Below, piece after piece: positions 26,053 through 34,500 of a stretch of 39,579 nt of DNA (its first letter is position 1; every line of letters starts with the position of its first letter). Origin of the DNA: Bacteroidota bacterium (GTDB lineage: Bacteria > Bacteroidota > Ignavibacteria > Kryptoniales > JAKASW01); NCBI GenBank assembly GCA_021812985.1, contig JAKAMG010000027.1:1-39579 (forward strand), given 5' to 3'. Below the pieces are notes generated by a model. It saw nothing but the letters and a program-made list of their open reading frames with translations. It ran no database searches and had not been told where the DNA came from. Both the position numbers and the translations under genes were made by a program.

Positions 26053-27192
26053 TCAGTTCTTCTTGACCCGAAACTTGTAGATAGTTTCCTGTCGGTAGGT
26101 CTGCCCTGGCCTCAGCACCGACGAAGGGAATTGTGGCTTGTTGGGTGAATCGGGATACAATTGCGCCTCAAGGGTCAGCGCCGTTCTGTGGTTGTAATGA
26201 ACTCCACCCTTGCCTATCTCCGTTCCATCGAGGAAGTTCCCAGTGTAGAACTGAATCCCGGGCTGGTCCGTGTAGACATCGAGCACTCTTCCGCTCTCAG
26301 GATCGTACACCTCGGCAGCCTTGCGCACCTTGCCGGTGAACCCATTCAGTACCCAATTAAGATCGTAGCCTCGGCAATACCTAAGCTGCCCATTGTCTTC
26401 GCCAATCCTCGCTCCAATCTTCGTCAGACGTCTGAAGTCCATCGGCGTGTTTACCACCGGCGCTATCTTACCAGTCGGAATTAAATTCTTGTCTACAGGT
26501 GTGTAATTGTCCGCGTCGAGCATGAGATCCTCGCCAAGAATCGTTTTCCCCGGGTTACCGCTGAGGTTGAAATAGGTGTGGTTGGTCAAATTGAGGACAG
26601 TAGGCTTGTCCGTCGTCGCGCGATATGTTATCCTTAGCCCGTTGTCATTCAGGAGCGTGTAGACAACGGTAGCCTTGACGGTTCCAGGGAATCCGTCCTC
26701 CCCATCGGGACTCACATACGTAAAGGTAACGGAAGGACCTTCAGCCGTCTCTGCCGCGGTCGCCTTCCATAATACCTTGTTGAAGCCGATGGTACCGCCG
26801 TGAAGCGTATTCGGTCCGTCGTTCAGGGGGAGATGATAAACCCTGCCGTCGAGCCTGAACTCACCTCCGCCGATCCTGTTAGCATACCTTCCGACAGTCG
26901 CGCCAAAGTACGACTTACCGTTCACGTAGCCCGACGCACTGTCATAGCCGAATGCTACATCCGCGTAATGGCCATCCCTGTCCGGGACGATTATGGATAC
27001 CGTGGTCGCGCCGTAGTCTGTGAGTTTGACCGTCATGCCTGAAGCGTTCTTCAGCGTATAAAGATGTGCTGTCTTTCCGTCGGGGAGTTTGCCGAATGGA
27101 GACTTTGCGATCTCATCCTTTCCTTTGGGATTCGCCGAGGTCGTGACGATGGACAGCGTGAAAGTAAGCAGTCCGAATAGAAGAGATTTCAT
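26053..27192 (-). CDS. galM: Secreted galactose mutarotase (aldose 1-epimerase)
   Basis: The start at 27192 (MKSLLFGLLTF) has GGAGG 9 nt upstream and opens with a signal peptide ending near TTSA; the ATG at 27234 adds 14 unsupported residues. The 379-residue protein has the GalM signature set: FGATVGRYANRI, NTLHGG (H131), NLTNHTYFNL (H205, the catalytic acid position) and TLEAQLYPDSPN carrying the catalytic-base Glu. The enzyme interconverts alpha and beta anomers of galactose and glucose. A signal peptide on the mutarotase is common in Bacteroidota and places it in the periplasm, where it can act on sugar released by external glycosidases. Confidence 0.9.
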   Translation of the reverse strand: MKSLLFGLLTFTLSIVTTSANPKGKDEIAKSPFGKLPDGKTAHLYTLKNASGMTVKLTDYGATTVSIIVPDRDGHYADVAFGYDSASGYVNGKSYFGATVGRYANRIGGGEFRLDGRVYHLPLNDGPNTLHGGTIGFNKVLWKATAAETAEGPSVTFTYVSPDGEDGFPGTVKATVVYTLLNDNGLRITYRATTDKPTVLNLTNHTYFNLSGNPGKTILGEDLMLDADNYTPVDKNLIPTGKIAPVVNTPMDFRRLTKIGARIGEDNGQLRYCRGYDLNWVLNGFTGKVRKAAEVYDPESGRVLDVYTDQPGIQFYTGNFLDGTEIGKGGVHYNHRTALTLEAQLYPDSPNKPQFPSSVLRPGQTYRQETIYKFRVKKN

Positions 27193-27377
27193 TTGACCAA
27201 TCCTCCGTTTTGAAACTCGAACACCAATTCTCACCTATGCCCGTCTTAAGCCGCAGCGACGCAAGTGTCAGCGGATAAGTTGACCGATCTCATGTTAATC
27301 AATGAGCGTTCGCGGTCCTAATCCGACAACCCTGGAACAATGCCGATAATGGATGCTTAGGCCAACAGTTACAGTGA

Positions 27378-28883
27378 TCATTTCAAGAGAAGAAGTTTTC
27401 TTACGGCGAAGTAGTTCCCAGCGTCAAGCCGGCAAAAATACAGTCCAGTCGGCAGTCTCGAACCGTCGAATCTGACCTCATAAGTTCCCGGCTTCTGGAT
27501 CTGGTCCACGAGAGTCACGACCTCTCTGCCGAGCACATCAAACACTTTCAGAGTGACATGTCCTGCGTCAGACATCCGGTAGGTGATAACCGTTGAGGGA
27601 TTGAACGGGTTCGGATAATTCTGGTACAGATCATAGCCCACGGGCATACTCCCTCTTTCCGCGATGGCGTCCACGGGTGTCGCATTTGCCTCCTGAAGAA
27701 AGTGATAGAGGTAGACAACTCCCAGATTCGCGTACCAGATGTTCCTTCTTCCGCTGATGTAATCAAGATGTCCATGGAGGTACCTTTTCCCGATATCGCT
27801 GAAAATTACCTGAGGGTGCCACATGAGATGATACACGCCTCCTTCTGAGACAATAAAATCGAAGAGACTGTCGAGTGACACGAGGCTCGTGTCTCCCCCG
27901 CCCCAAGAAGGCGCTCCAAGCTCGACGCTCGGGAGGAAAGGCTTGAAATGTCCCCTTGCGGCGTCCCACCCTGTCAGTGCTGAGGCGCCGTACACATATT
28001 CCCTTGGCGATGTCGTATCGAGATTGGCATACAATCTCGCGTCTAGATAACTGTAAGTGCCAAGCAAAGAGTCCACCATGTTGTCGTAATTTCCGTAGGG
28101 GGCAATCCAGGTGTAAACATATTCTCTTTGACCGGATCTGAATGGAGGTGGAAGAGTGACTGAATTCAGAATATCGTCTGCGGACCCGCCGATCTCTCCC
28201 TGTGGGTCTGCATACGGAGTCGCGGGATGCGTGCGGCTGTGGCTGGCAACCTCGATGTAACCTGAGTCGACCTCGGACTGGAGAGCCTGCCAGGTGGAGG
28301 CGGAAGAGCTGCCGGTGATTACTCCGACAGTAACGTAAAGTCCGTGTGACCGAAAAAGATGGAGTAGCGTGGTGAACCAGCCCGGCTGTACAACCCAATC
28401 CGACCAATCATCCGCCGACACGGTGACGACTCCCTGACGATTGTCGTAATACTTGCTTATGCCCTGAAAACCGGGAGTGACGGGGTTTCCCGATTCGTCG
28501 ACAATTCTGATGTAGAGGCTGTCGCTGTTGGACGGGAATGAGGCCGACACGTAGGCCATGTTGTCGGCATAGTCGAACCTAACGACCTCCGCCCCGTTGA
28601 ACGAATCGGTGTCACCTTTCGCCGGCAAAGGAATCCATGGAGATGAAATCGAATAGCGCTCATAAGCACTAAGCTTGGCCGAACCGGCCGGCAGACTCAG
28701 CTCGTAAGTCTCCGGATAGGCAAAGCCGTACTTCTGGTGAATGTCGTGCTGGATTACAATCGACAGGCCGGTGGTTGGCAAGTAGTGCAAGGTGAGCTTA
28801 CCCTCGTTCTGGCCAAACGCCAGATTCGCGAACACGATCACAAGTGCCGCTATAAATCCGCAGCGCGTGCATTTCAAACTCAT
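27378..28883 (-). CDS. T9SS-exported NodB-like polysaccharide deacetylase family protein
   Basis: The start at 28883 (MSLKCTRCGF) has a GGGGG-rich site about 9 nt upstream and a signal peptide ending near LAFGQ; the ATG at 28913 has none. Numbered from that longer frame, a beta-sandwich comes first (about 35-150). A NodB-like barrel follows (about 160-405), with VVTVSADDW (D168-D169), ASHSRTHP (H225, H229) and YTWIAPYGNYDN. These are the metal-binding Asp-His-His and the downstream segment of carbohydrate esterase family 4. The last 85 residues are a T9SS sorting domain: NYPNPFNPST, KVFDVLGREVVTLVD, LPTGLYFCRL and RKLLLLK. The target glycan is not known, and deacetylase activity is inferred. 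Confidence 0.75.
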   Translation of the reverse strand: MSLKCTRCGFIAALVIVFANLAFGQNEGKLTLHYLPTTGLSIVIQHDIHQKYGFAYPETYELSLPAGSAKLSAYERYSISSPWIPLPAKGDTDSFNGAEVVRFDYADNMAYVSASFPSNSDSLYIRIVDESGNPVTPGFQGISKYYDNRQGVVTVSADDWSDWVVQPGWFTTLLHLFRSHGLYVTVGVITGSSSASTWQALQSEVDSGYIEVASHSRTHPATPYADPQGEIGGSADDILNSVTLPPPFRSGQREYVYTWIAPYGNYDNMVDSLLGTYSYLDARLYANLDTTSPREYVYGASALTGWDAARGHFKPFLPSVELGAPSWGGGDTSLVSLDSLFDFIVSEGGVYHLMWHPQVIFSDIGKRYLHGHLDYISGRRNIWYANLGVVYLYHFLQEANATPVDAIAERGSMPVGYDLYQNYPNPFNPSTVITYRMSDAGHVTLKVFDVLGREVVTLVDQIQKPGTYEVRFDGSRLPTGLYFCRLDAGNYFAVRKLLLLK

Positions 28884-29205
28884 CGCGTCAATCCCCCCAT
28901 TACTGAACGGCATAAATGTTTAGTGGTCTCTGACATCAGACAGATAACATGGCACACCACCTCCACAAGTTCAACACGCTGGAAACGGGATGCCGGTTCA
29001 GGTGGCAAAGCCTCCGGAAGGTTTCGCGTCACCGTCCAACTCAGTCACCCCTAGAGGCCGCTTCTTTTCTCCCTTCTCGGTTGCGGCGAGTCAACCAAAG
29101 AGCGATAAGTTATTCTTATGATTGACATAGTAAATATAAATAATCATTTATGACCTAGCCTCCTTATCTTAACGTTGAAGAAATGAGAGACAAGCAAGCA
29201 ATCGA
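28884..29205. promoter_or_regulatory. Divergent promoter region upstream of dabB
   Basis: This 322-nt region separates the NodB-like gene (minus) from dabB (plus). Its plus-proximal end is sharply AT-rich. TTGACA (29122-29127) could be a -35 element, with CATTTA 17 nt on. TAAATAATCATTTA (29137-29150) is a 12-of-14 palindrome that may be an operator. Both are pattern calls with low certainty. Confidence 0.3.
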
Positions 29206-30843
29206 ATGTTGAACGAACTGAGAATACCAGAAATGGCCGACGCCAATTTCCTAACCTTGATCATCCTGACCGCCCCTGCCCTCTTTTTGTTAACATCAAT
29301 CATAGCGCGCTCTAAGCCCGGGACAAGACCACTTGCGGTAATAAGAGCAGGGATGGCGGCTACGGGAGCCAGCCTGATTGCCTCGGTCTACGGAATCATC
29401 GTGGTCTGTCTCTTCGGTTTGACCGAGGGGACAATTGTTGAAGTGTCGGGTATTGGGTTGTCGTTCCGGCTTGATCCGTTGAGCATGCTTATGTTCACTA
29501 TGATCGCCCTGCTCGGGTTCGTTGTACTGAAGTACAGTAGGAACTACCTGGACGGAGACGCGCGTCACGGAGTCTTTATTGGAAGATTGGCCAGCACGAT
29601 CGCAGCCGTCCAACTGTTGGTCCTATCAGGGAATCTTCTCGTTCTGTTTCTCGCCTGGATAATGACAAGCCTCATGCTTCACCGTCTGCTGATATTCTAT
29701 CCTGAACGCCGGCGTGCGGTCATCGCGGCGAGAAAGAAGTTCATCGTCGCGAGACTTGGAGACATATTCCTGCTGGCGGCCTCCGTTCTGATGTATATTC
29801 AGTACTCAACGGGGAATCTTCAGCTGATTTTTGACGCGTTGAAAGGAAGCAATCGTCCTCCGTACACGGTAGAGATTGCCGCGGTGTTTCTCGCGTTTGC
29901 CGCCCTCCTGAAGTCCGCCCAATTTCCCACGCATGGCTGGCTGATAGAGGTCATGGAAACCCCCACCCCTGTCTCGGCATTGCTCCATGCCGGCCTGTTG
30001 AACGCTGGGCCTTTCCTGATGGTTCGAATGGCCTATGTCATCAGTCGTGCCGAGGCAGCATCAATCGTTTTGATCGTTTTCGGCGGCCTGACCGCGCTCC
30101 TGGCCTCCATATCCTATACGACCCAGCCATCCATAAAGACCGCTCTGGGTTATTCAAGCGCCGCCCATATGGGTTTCATGCTGCTTGTATGCGGCATCGG
30201 GGTATTCCCGGCTGCAATGCTGCACCTCGTCGCCCACAGCTTCTATAAGGCACACGCCTTCCTGTCATCCGGTAGCGCGGTGGATATCAGACGAGCATCA
30301 AAGGTACCCGAGCCCAAACGTATCGGCAGTCCAATCAGGATCGTGGCGAGCGTTATAATCTCTTTTGTCGTGTACCTTGGTTTCGCAATGCTCTGGAGAA
30401 TCAATCCGGCCAACGACTTCGCGCTTTTGGCAACCGGTGCTATCGTGGTCATGGGTTTATCACAAATCATCGCTCCCGCGCTTGACTCGGACGGCTATTT
30501 TGCAACCACCCTGCGGGCGATATTGCTCACCCTGCTGGTGGCGGCATCTTTTTTCACACTCGAGAGTGTGTTCCATCACGTACTCTATTCGCAGCTGCCG
30601 CCACCCTCAAAACCGGACACTGCAACCATCCTTCTCACAGTCGCCGTGCTGATTGTCTTCGGACTGACCGTTCTCGCACAGATTTGGGCCCCGGCTGCGA
30701 AACAGAGTATCTTCCGGCAGAAAATTGGAGTACACTTTCGAAACGGGTTCTACATGAACGCGCTGTTTGATCGACTGACAGGAGCATTTTCAGTTTCCAG
30801 TCCAGCGAAAACCCGGAGACCTTTTGAATATCGGAGCAACTAA
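29206..30843 (+). CDS. dabB: DabB, membrane subunit of the DAB inorganic carbon transporter
   Basis: The 545-residue protein is a member of the complex I NuoL/MrpA antiporter-like family, with about 14 hydrophobic helices. It has the conserved LLKSAQFPTHGWLIEVMETPTPVSALLHAG region, read as KSAQFPTHGWL and TPTPVSALLHAG, which carries the proton-channel Lys and the helix-breaking Pro residues. It lacks the long lateral helix of true NuoL. The adjacent dabA gene identifies it as DabB, which supplies the ion gradient used by DabA to hydrate CO2 in one direction. No clear Shine-Dalgarno site precedes 29206; an ATG at 29233 is an alternative. It overlaps dabA by 20 nt. Confidence 0.88.
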   Translation: MLNELRIPEMADANFLTLIILTAPALFLLTSIIARSKPGTRPLAVIRAGMAATGASLIASVYGIIVVCLFGLTEGTIVEVSGIGLSFRLDPLSMLMFTMIALLGFVVLKYSRNYLDGDARHGVFIGRLASTIAAVQLLVLSGNLLVLFLAWIMTSLMLHRLLIFYPERRRAVIAARKKFIVARLGDIFLLAASVLMYIQYSTGNLQLIFDALKGSNRPPYTVEIAAVFLAFAALLKSAQFPTHGWLIEVMETPTPVSALLHAGLLNAGPFLMVRMAYVISRAEAASIVLIVFGGLTALLASISYTTQPSIKTALGYSSAAHMGFMLLVCGIGVFPAAMLHLVAHSFYKAHAFLSSGSAVDIRRASKVPEPKRIGSPIRIVASVIISFVVYLGFAMLWRINPANDFALLATGAIVVMGLSQIIAPALDSDGYFATTLRAILLTLLVAASFFTLESVFHHVLYSQLPPPSKPDTATILLTVAVLIVFGLTVLAQIWAPAAKQSIFRQKIGVHFRNGFYMNALFDRLTGAFSVSSPAKTRRPFEYRSN

Positions 30844-33397
30844 TACCGGCCAAGGACAAATGAAAACGAGCGACATGAATTTCAATTTTGACATCAGATC
30901 ACAAATGCAGAAGGCGTGCGGGAAGATAGCGCCGTTATGGTCATTGGAACATTTCGTAGCGGTGAATCCTTACTATGGTCTGAGCGATATGACTTTTGAA
31001 GAGGCCGCGATGCTCCTGTCGCGTACAGGCGGCGGAAAGATGACAATGCCGGTCTCCTTTTATCTGAATGCCATTGATGAAGGCATAATGACGAGAGAGG
31101 ATTTGAAAAGGGCCTTATCTACCGTCGACTCATTCGAAGATCCCGACGTGGACACTTTCCTGGACCAGATTAGACTGGAAGCCAGCGCTGACAACCAATC
31201 GAGAAGAGTGTCCATTGCAGCGGACGTTGCTTCTGAGCTTACTGGGACGGACTGGAGCAGTCTAATGCTGGAGCGCGTCACCTCCTGGGCTGCTCCATAC
31301 TTCGACAAGGGACAGGCTCTGTGGAGGACATCTCCATTGGAACAGGACATGTTCACGTCGTGGAAGATAGAGGCCTCCACAGACGCAACTCCATTGGTGA
31401 TGGGTTTGAAAGGCTTCCGGGAAGCGGTGAAAGGCTTGCCTGACGACCCCTTCGATGCTGCCGCAGAAAGCATTGAGTCCCTTGGCATTGCCACTGAAGT
31501 ACTTGAACTCTACCTGCACACTTTGCTGCAGCGGACCGGTGGCTGGTCTGCCTACGCCGCGGGTTTAGACTGGAACGAACGATTATACGGCGGAAAACCC
31601 GACAAATTATTGACCTTTCTTTCAATCTTGCTCAGCTGGGAACGCTGTTTGATTCAGTCACTGGCCGACAAGGGATTGAGTAACGCCTGGGATCACGAAG
31701 TAAAGAGTTGGCAGCAGCTCCAAAGGCAAGGGATGGACCGACAATTGCACGTTAAACTGATATTGCAGCAGGCTTTTGACAATGCCAACCAGAGGGAGTT
31801 GGTGGAGAAAATAAACGTAGCTTCAGACGATAGCTTGATCGACAAAGGCAATCCGCTGGCCCAGGCCGTCTTTTGCATTGATGTGCGCTCGGAGATTTTC
31901 CGAAGAAACCTGGAACATGTTTCTTCACAAGTGCGGACGATTGGCACCGCTGGTTTCTTCGGATTCCCACTTAAATATATTCCCATCGGGCATGAATCGG
32001 GCGAGGATCAATGTCCGGCGCTCATTCCCTCGAAGCATAATGTGCTGGAAATGATTCCTGAAAAAGAGGCCTATATCAAGGCCGTGAGAAAAAGGAAGAC
32101 ATCGCATCAGCTTGAGAAAGCCTGGAAATCATTCAAGCACGGCGCCGTCAGCTGTTTCAGCTTCATGGGCCCCGTCGGCCTGTCCTACCTTCCAAAGATT
32201 TACTCCGACACGTTCGGACTCACGCGACCTGTTCCTCACCCTGCAGTTGCAGGAATAGGAAAAAGGATGTTCAAGAACATCGACGTCGGCCTTGATGCCG
32301 CGAATCATGAAGGCCTCTCGGTAGGAATACCAATCGAGGAGCAGATAGAGATGGCGGCATCTGCGCTGAGAGCAATGTCTTTGACTGGCAACTTCTCACG
32401 CATCGTGCTCATCGTGGGACACGGCTCAACTTCCGTAAACAACCCTCACGCTACTGGCCTCGACTGCGGAGCATGCGGCGGACATTCCGGAGAACCAAAC
32501 GCGAGGGTGGCCGTTCGTGTTCTCAATACCCCCGACGTCAGGAAAGGACTGGAGCAGCGCGACATCTTCATTCCGCAGGACACCCTCTTTGTTGCGGCTC
32601 TCCATGATACTACAACGGATGAGGTGACATTGTTTGGGCAGAATCCGCTATCTGAAAGCCATCAAAAAGATATTGCCCAACTTAAGGAATGGCTCGCTCT
32701 TGCAGGCGAAGCATCGAGGAAAGAACGCGCAGCGCGATTGCCTGGTTCAGGCGGAAAGAAAGTTGACAGCGAGATATTCCTTCGAAGCAAGGATTGGTCT
32801 CAGGTGAGGCCCGAGTGGGGACTCGCAGGCTGCAGCACCTTTGTTGTGGCACCACGCAAAAGAACGGAAAAGATCAATTTCGTCGGCAAGTCATTCCTGC
32901 ATGACTACGATTGGAAATCCGATGAAAGATTTGGCGTTCTGGAATTGATAATGACAGCCCCGATGATCGTTACAAGCTGGATCAACCTGCAGTACTACGC
33001 CTCGGTCGTCGACAACAGGAACTATGGGGCAGGAAACAAAACTCTTCACAACATAACAGGCGGTATCGGTGTGCTCGAGGGCTATTCTGGAGATTTGCGA
33101 GCGGGATTGCCCTGGCAATCCGTGCACGACGGCCTTGAACTCCAGCACCTCCCTCACAGGCTCAATGTCGTGATTGAGGCTCCAATAGAAGCGATGGATG
33201 CAATTATCAAGAAGCATCCGCTAGTCAGGAATCTATGCGACAACCACTGGATTAAGCTCTTCGCGATGGACGGAAAAGGGCAAGTTGCTTTTGAGTACCT
33301 TGGGTACTTTCAGTGGAACCCAATTTACAAATCAGTAGAAGAATACCTAGACCAGGCGCCTGTCCCCATCGAAACTTCCGACGGAGAAGCTGCCTGA
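30824..33397 (+). CDS. dabA: DabA, zinc-dependent catalytic subunit of the DAB inorganic carbon transporter (DUF2309)
   Basis: The 857-residue protein is a beta-carbonic-anhydrase-like large subunit of the UPF0753/DUF2309 family. Zinc and catalytic residues are visible: C351 and D353 in FCIDVRSE, and H533 and C548 in VGHGSTSVNN and LDCGACGG. They match the Cys-Asp-His-Cys set described for DabA of Halothiobacillus. The start given is a TTG with GGAG 5 nt ahead that overlaps the end of dabB; an ATG at 30860 with a close AGGA is nearly as good. With DabB it pumps CO2 into the cytosol as bicarbonate using a cation gradient. In non-autotrophs this supports carboxylation at low CO2. Confidence 0.92.
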   Translation: MNIGATNTGQGQMKTSDMNFNFDIRSQMQKACGKIAPLWSLEHFVAVNPYYGLSDMTFEEAAMLLSRTGGGKMTMPVSFYLNAIDEGIMTREDLKRALSTVDSFEDPDVDTFLDQIRLEASADNQSRRVSIAADVASELTGTDWSSLMLERVTSWAAPYFDKGQALWRTSPLEQDMFTSWKIEASTDATPLVMGLKGFREAVKGLPDDPFDAAAESIESLGIATEVLELYLHTLLQRTGGWSAYAAGLDWNERLYGGKPDKLLTFLSILLSWERCLIQSLADKGLSNAWDHEVKSWQQLQRQGMDRQLHVKLILQQAFDNANQRELVEKINVASDDSLIDKGNPLAQAVFCIDVRSEIFRRNLEHVSSQVRTIGTAGFFGFPLKYIPIGHESGEDQCPALIPSKHNVLEMIPEKEAYIKAVRKRKTSHQLEKAWKSFKHGAVSCFSFMGPVGLSYLPKIYSDTFGLTRPVPHPAVAGIGKRMFKNIDVGLDAANHEGLSVGIPIEEQIEMAASALRAMSLTGNFSRIVLIVGHGSTSVNNPHATGLDCGACGGHSGEPNARVAVRVLNTPDVRKGLEQRDIFIPQDTLFVAALHDTTTDEVTLFGQNPLSESHQKDIAQLKEWLALAGEASRKERAARLPGSGGKKVDSEIFLRSKDWSQVRPEWGLAGCSTFVVAPRKRTEKINFVGKSFLHDYDWKSDERFGVLELIMTAPMIVTSWINLQYYASVVDNRNYGAGNKTLHNITGGIGVLEGYSGDLRAGLPWQSVHDGLELQHLPHRLNVVIEAPIEAMDAIIKKHPLVRNLCDNHWIKLFAMDGKGQVAFEYLGYFQWNPIYKSVEEYLDQAPVPIETSDGEAA

Positions 33398-33410
33398 TGA
33401 ACTAGTTGCG

Positions 33411-33431
33411 CATTCCTGATCGCCAGGAATG
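33411..33431 (+). terminator. Perfect 8-bp stem-loop after dabA
   Basis: CATTCCTG (33411-33418) and CAGGAATG (33424-33431) pair exactly around a 5-nt loop, 13 nt past the dabA stop. No T-run follows, so it is either a U-less terminator or an mRNA 3'-end stabiliser. Confidence 0.45.
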
Positions 33432-33595
33432 GAATAGAGGCTCGCAGATAACTTTGACGTTGAGGAATGCATCCCCGGACGCGCGACGAACAGGAAGAAA
33501 TCATAGGACCCGGAGATGTGACGAGAACGTTCGCCGTATCATCCTGCCCCCCTCTTCCCATTCCCTCCACTTCATTTCTTACAGCCGCCAGAGAG

Positions 33596-34087
33596 TCAGC
33601 GTTTTCTACTTCCCTCTATTTTTCTCATGAGGATCAGCACACCCAGGCATAACAATGCCCAAAAGGTGCTACTGAGCAGCGCTGCCCATTGTCCCTGTCG
33701 GAGGAGGACTGATGGGAATCTGAGTAAGTCGTCCACGATGGTCAACGTTTTTGTTGATAGCACAGATTCAGACGCTCCGGTTGAGTGGTATGATTCGCCG
33801 AGGACAAGGAGTAGTATTAACCAGAACCGTTGAAGGGCAAAATGGAAACATCCGATCATGAAGGCGAGTCGTAAAGGGGTCATTCTCCACGGAATGTCAG
33901 TTCTGATGCTTCGAACCGCGGGAACCATGCCAACCAAAGCCCCCATAGGTCCTCCCCAGGTCCCAATCCAGACAAGGTTTCGAGCACCGATGGTCAGCGC
34001 AAGGTTTGCCAGCAAATCGGCGAGGACCGGCCCCACAAACAGGTAGAAGAACAAGAAGACGAGCATCCCCCTGACATATTTTTTCAT
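33596..34087 (-). CDS. Small integral membrane protein, unknown function
   Basis: The 163-residue protein has about four hydrophobic segments (about 7-32, 37-58, 73-97 and 132-155), basic ends (MKKYVRG and KIEGSRKR) and a polar loop after helix three. No catalytic motif or family was recognised. GGGGGATT lies about 5-11 nt before the ATG and could serve as the ribosome binding site. The gene is convergent with dabA and stands alone. Confidence 0.55.
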   Translation of the reverse strand: MKKYVRGMLVFLFFYLFVGPVLADLLANLALTIGARNLVWIGTWGGPMGALVGMVPAVRSIRTDIPWRMTPLRLAFMIGCFHFALQRFWLILLLVLGESYHSTGASESVLSTKTLTIVDDLLRFPSVLLRQGQWAALLSSTFWALLCLGVLILMRKIEGSRKR

Positions 34088-34500
34088 AGAAGAATCCCCC
34101 AGGAGTTGAAATGCAGAGTGCGGAGCAGCCGATATATCATCACATGGCGTAGCGAAGTGAAGCGGGAATGATGAGAGATAGCGAGTCCGAAGGGCCTCGC
34201 ATTAATGCCCATGCCCATGCGCGACTGTGCAACTGCGGCAAGAACACTTTCCTCCTGCAAACCCTGCTCCCTGCCTGCATAACGTTAGCCGACTGATGGG
34301 CGAATTGCAACTCAGCCTCCTACACTCCCCCGATATTCAATGAAGTGAAAATGCCGCCGGAGATCGCCACCCCGCAGGACGGTCACGTCAGAACCAAGAT
34401 CCTGTGACGCCACAAAATGGAGTCAGGTTTTCCCGCGTGGCGCGCTTGACCGACGCACGCTGCAAAGGCCGGCAAGCGAATCAGTCAATCTTGCCGGATA
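34088..34500. other. Intergenic region, no gene seen
   Basis: This 413-nt region lies between two minus-strand genes and should carry the promoter of the small membrane protein. The strong stem-loop next to 34501 is listed separately. A GTTAGCC/ATAACG patch near 34280 recalls integron attC ends but lacks a partner. Confidence 0.45.
34469..34497 (-). terminator. Perfect 8-bp stem-loop after the cohesin-rich gene
   Basis: CCGGCAAG (34469-34476) and CTTGCCGG (34490-34497) are exact complements around a 13-nt loop and start 3 nt beyond the stop codon of the minus-strand gene. The next bases are CCTTTGC, only a weak T-tract. Confidence 0.5.

Noticed and set aside
34270-34310. attC-like ATAACGTTAGCC patch
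   Set aside because: No complementary partner end, no imperfect long hairpin and no integrase or cassette nearby.
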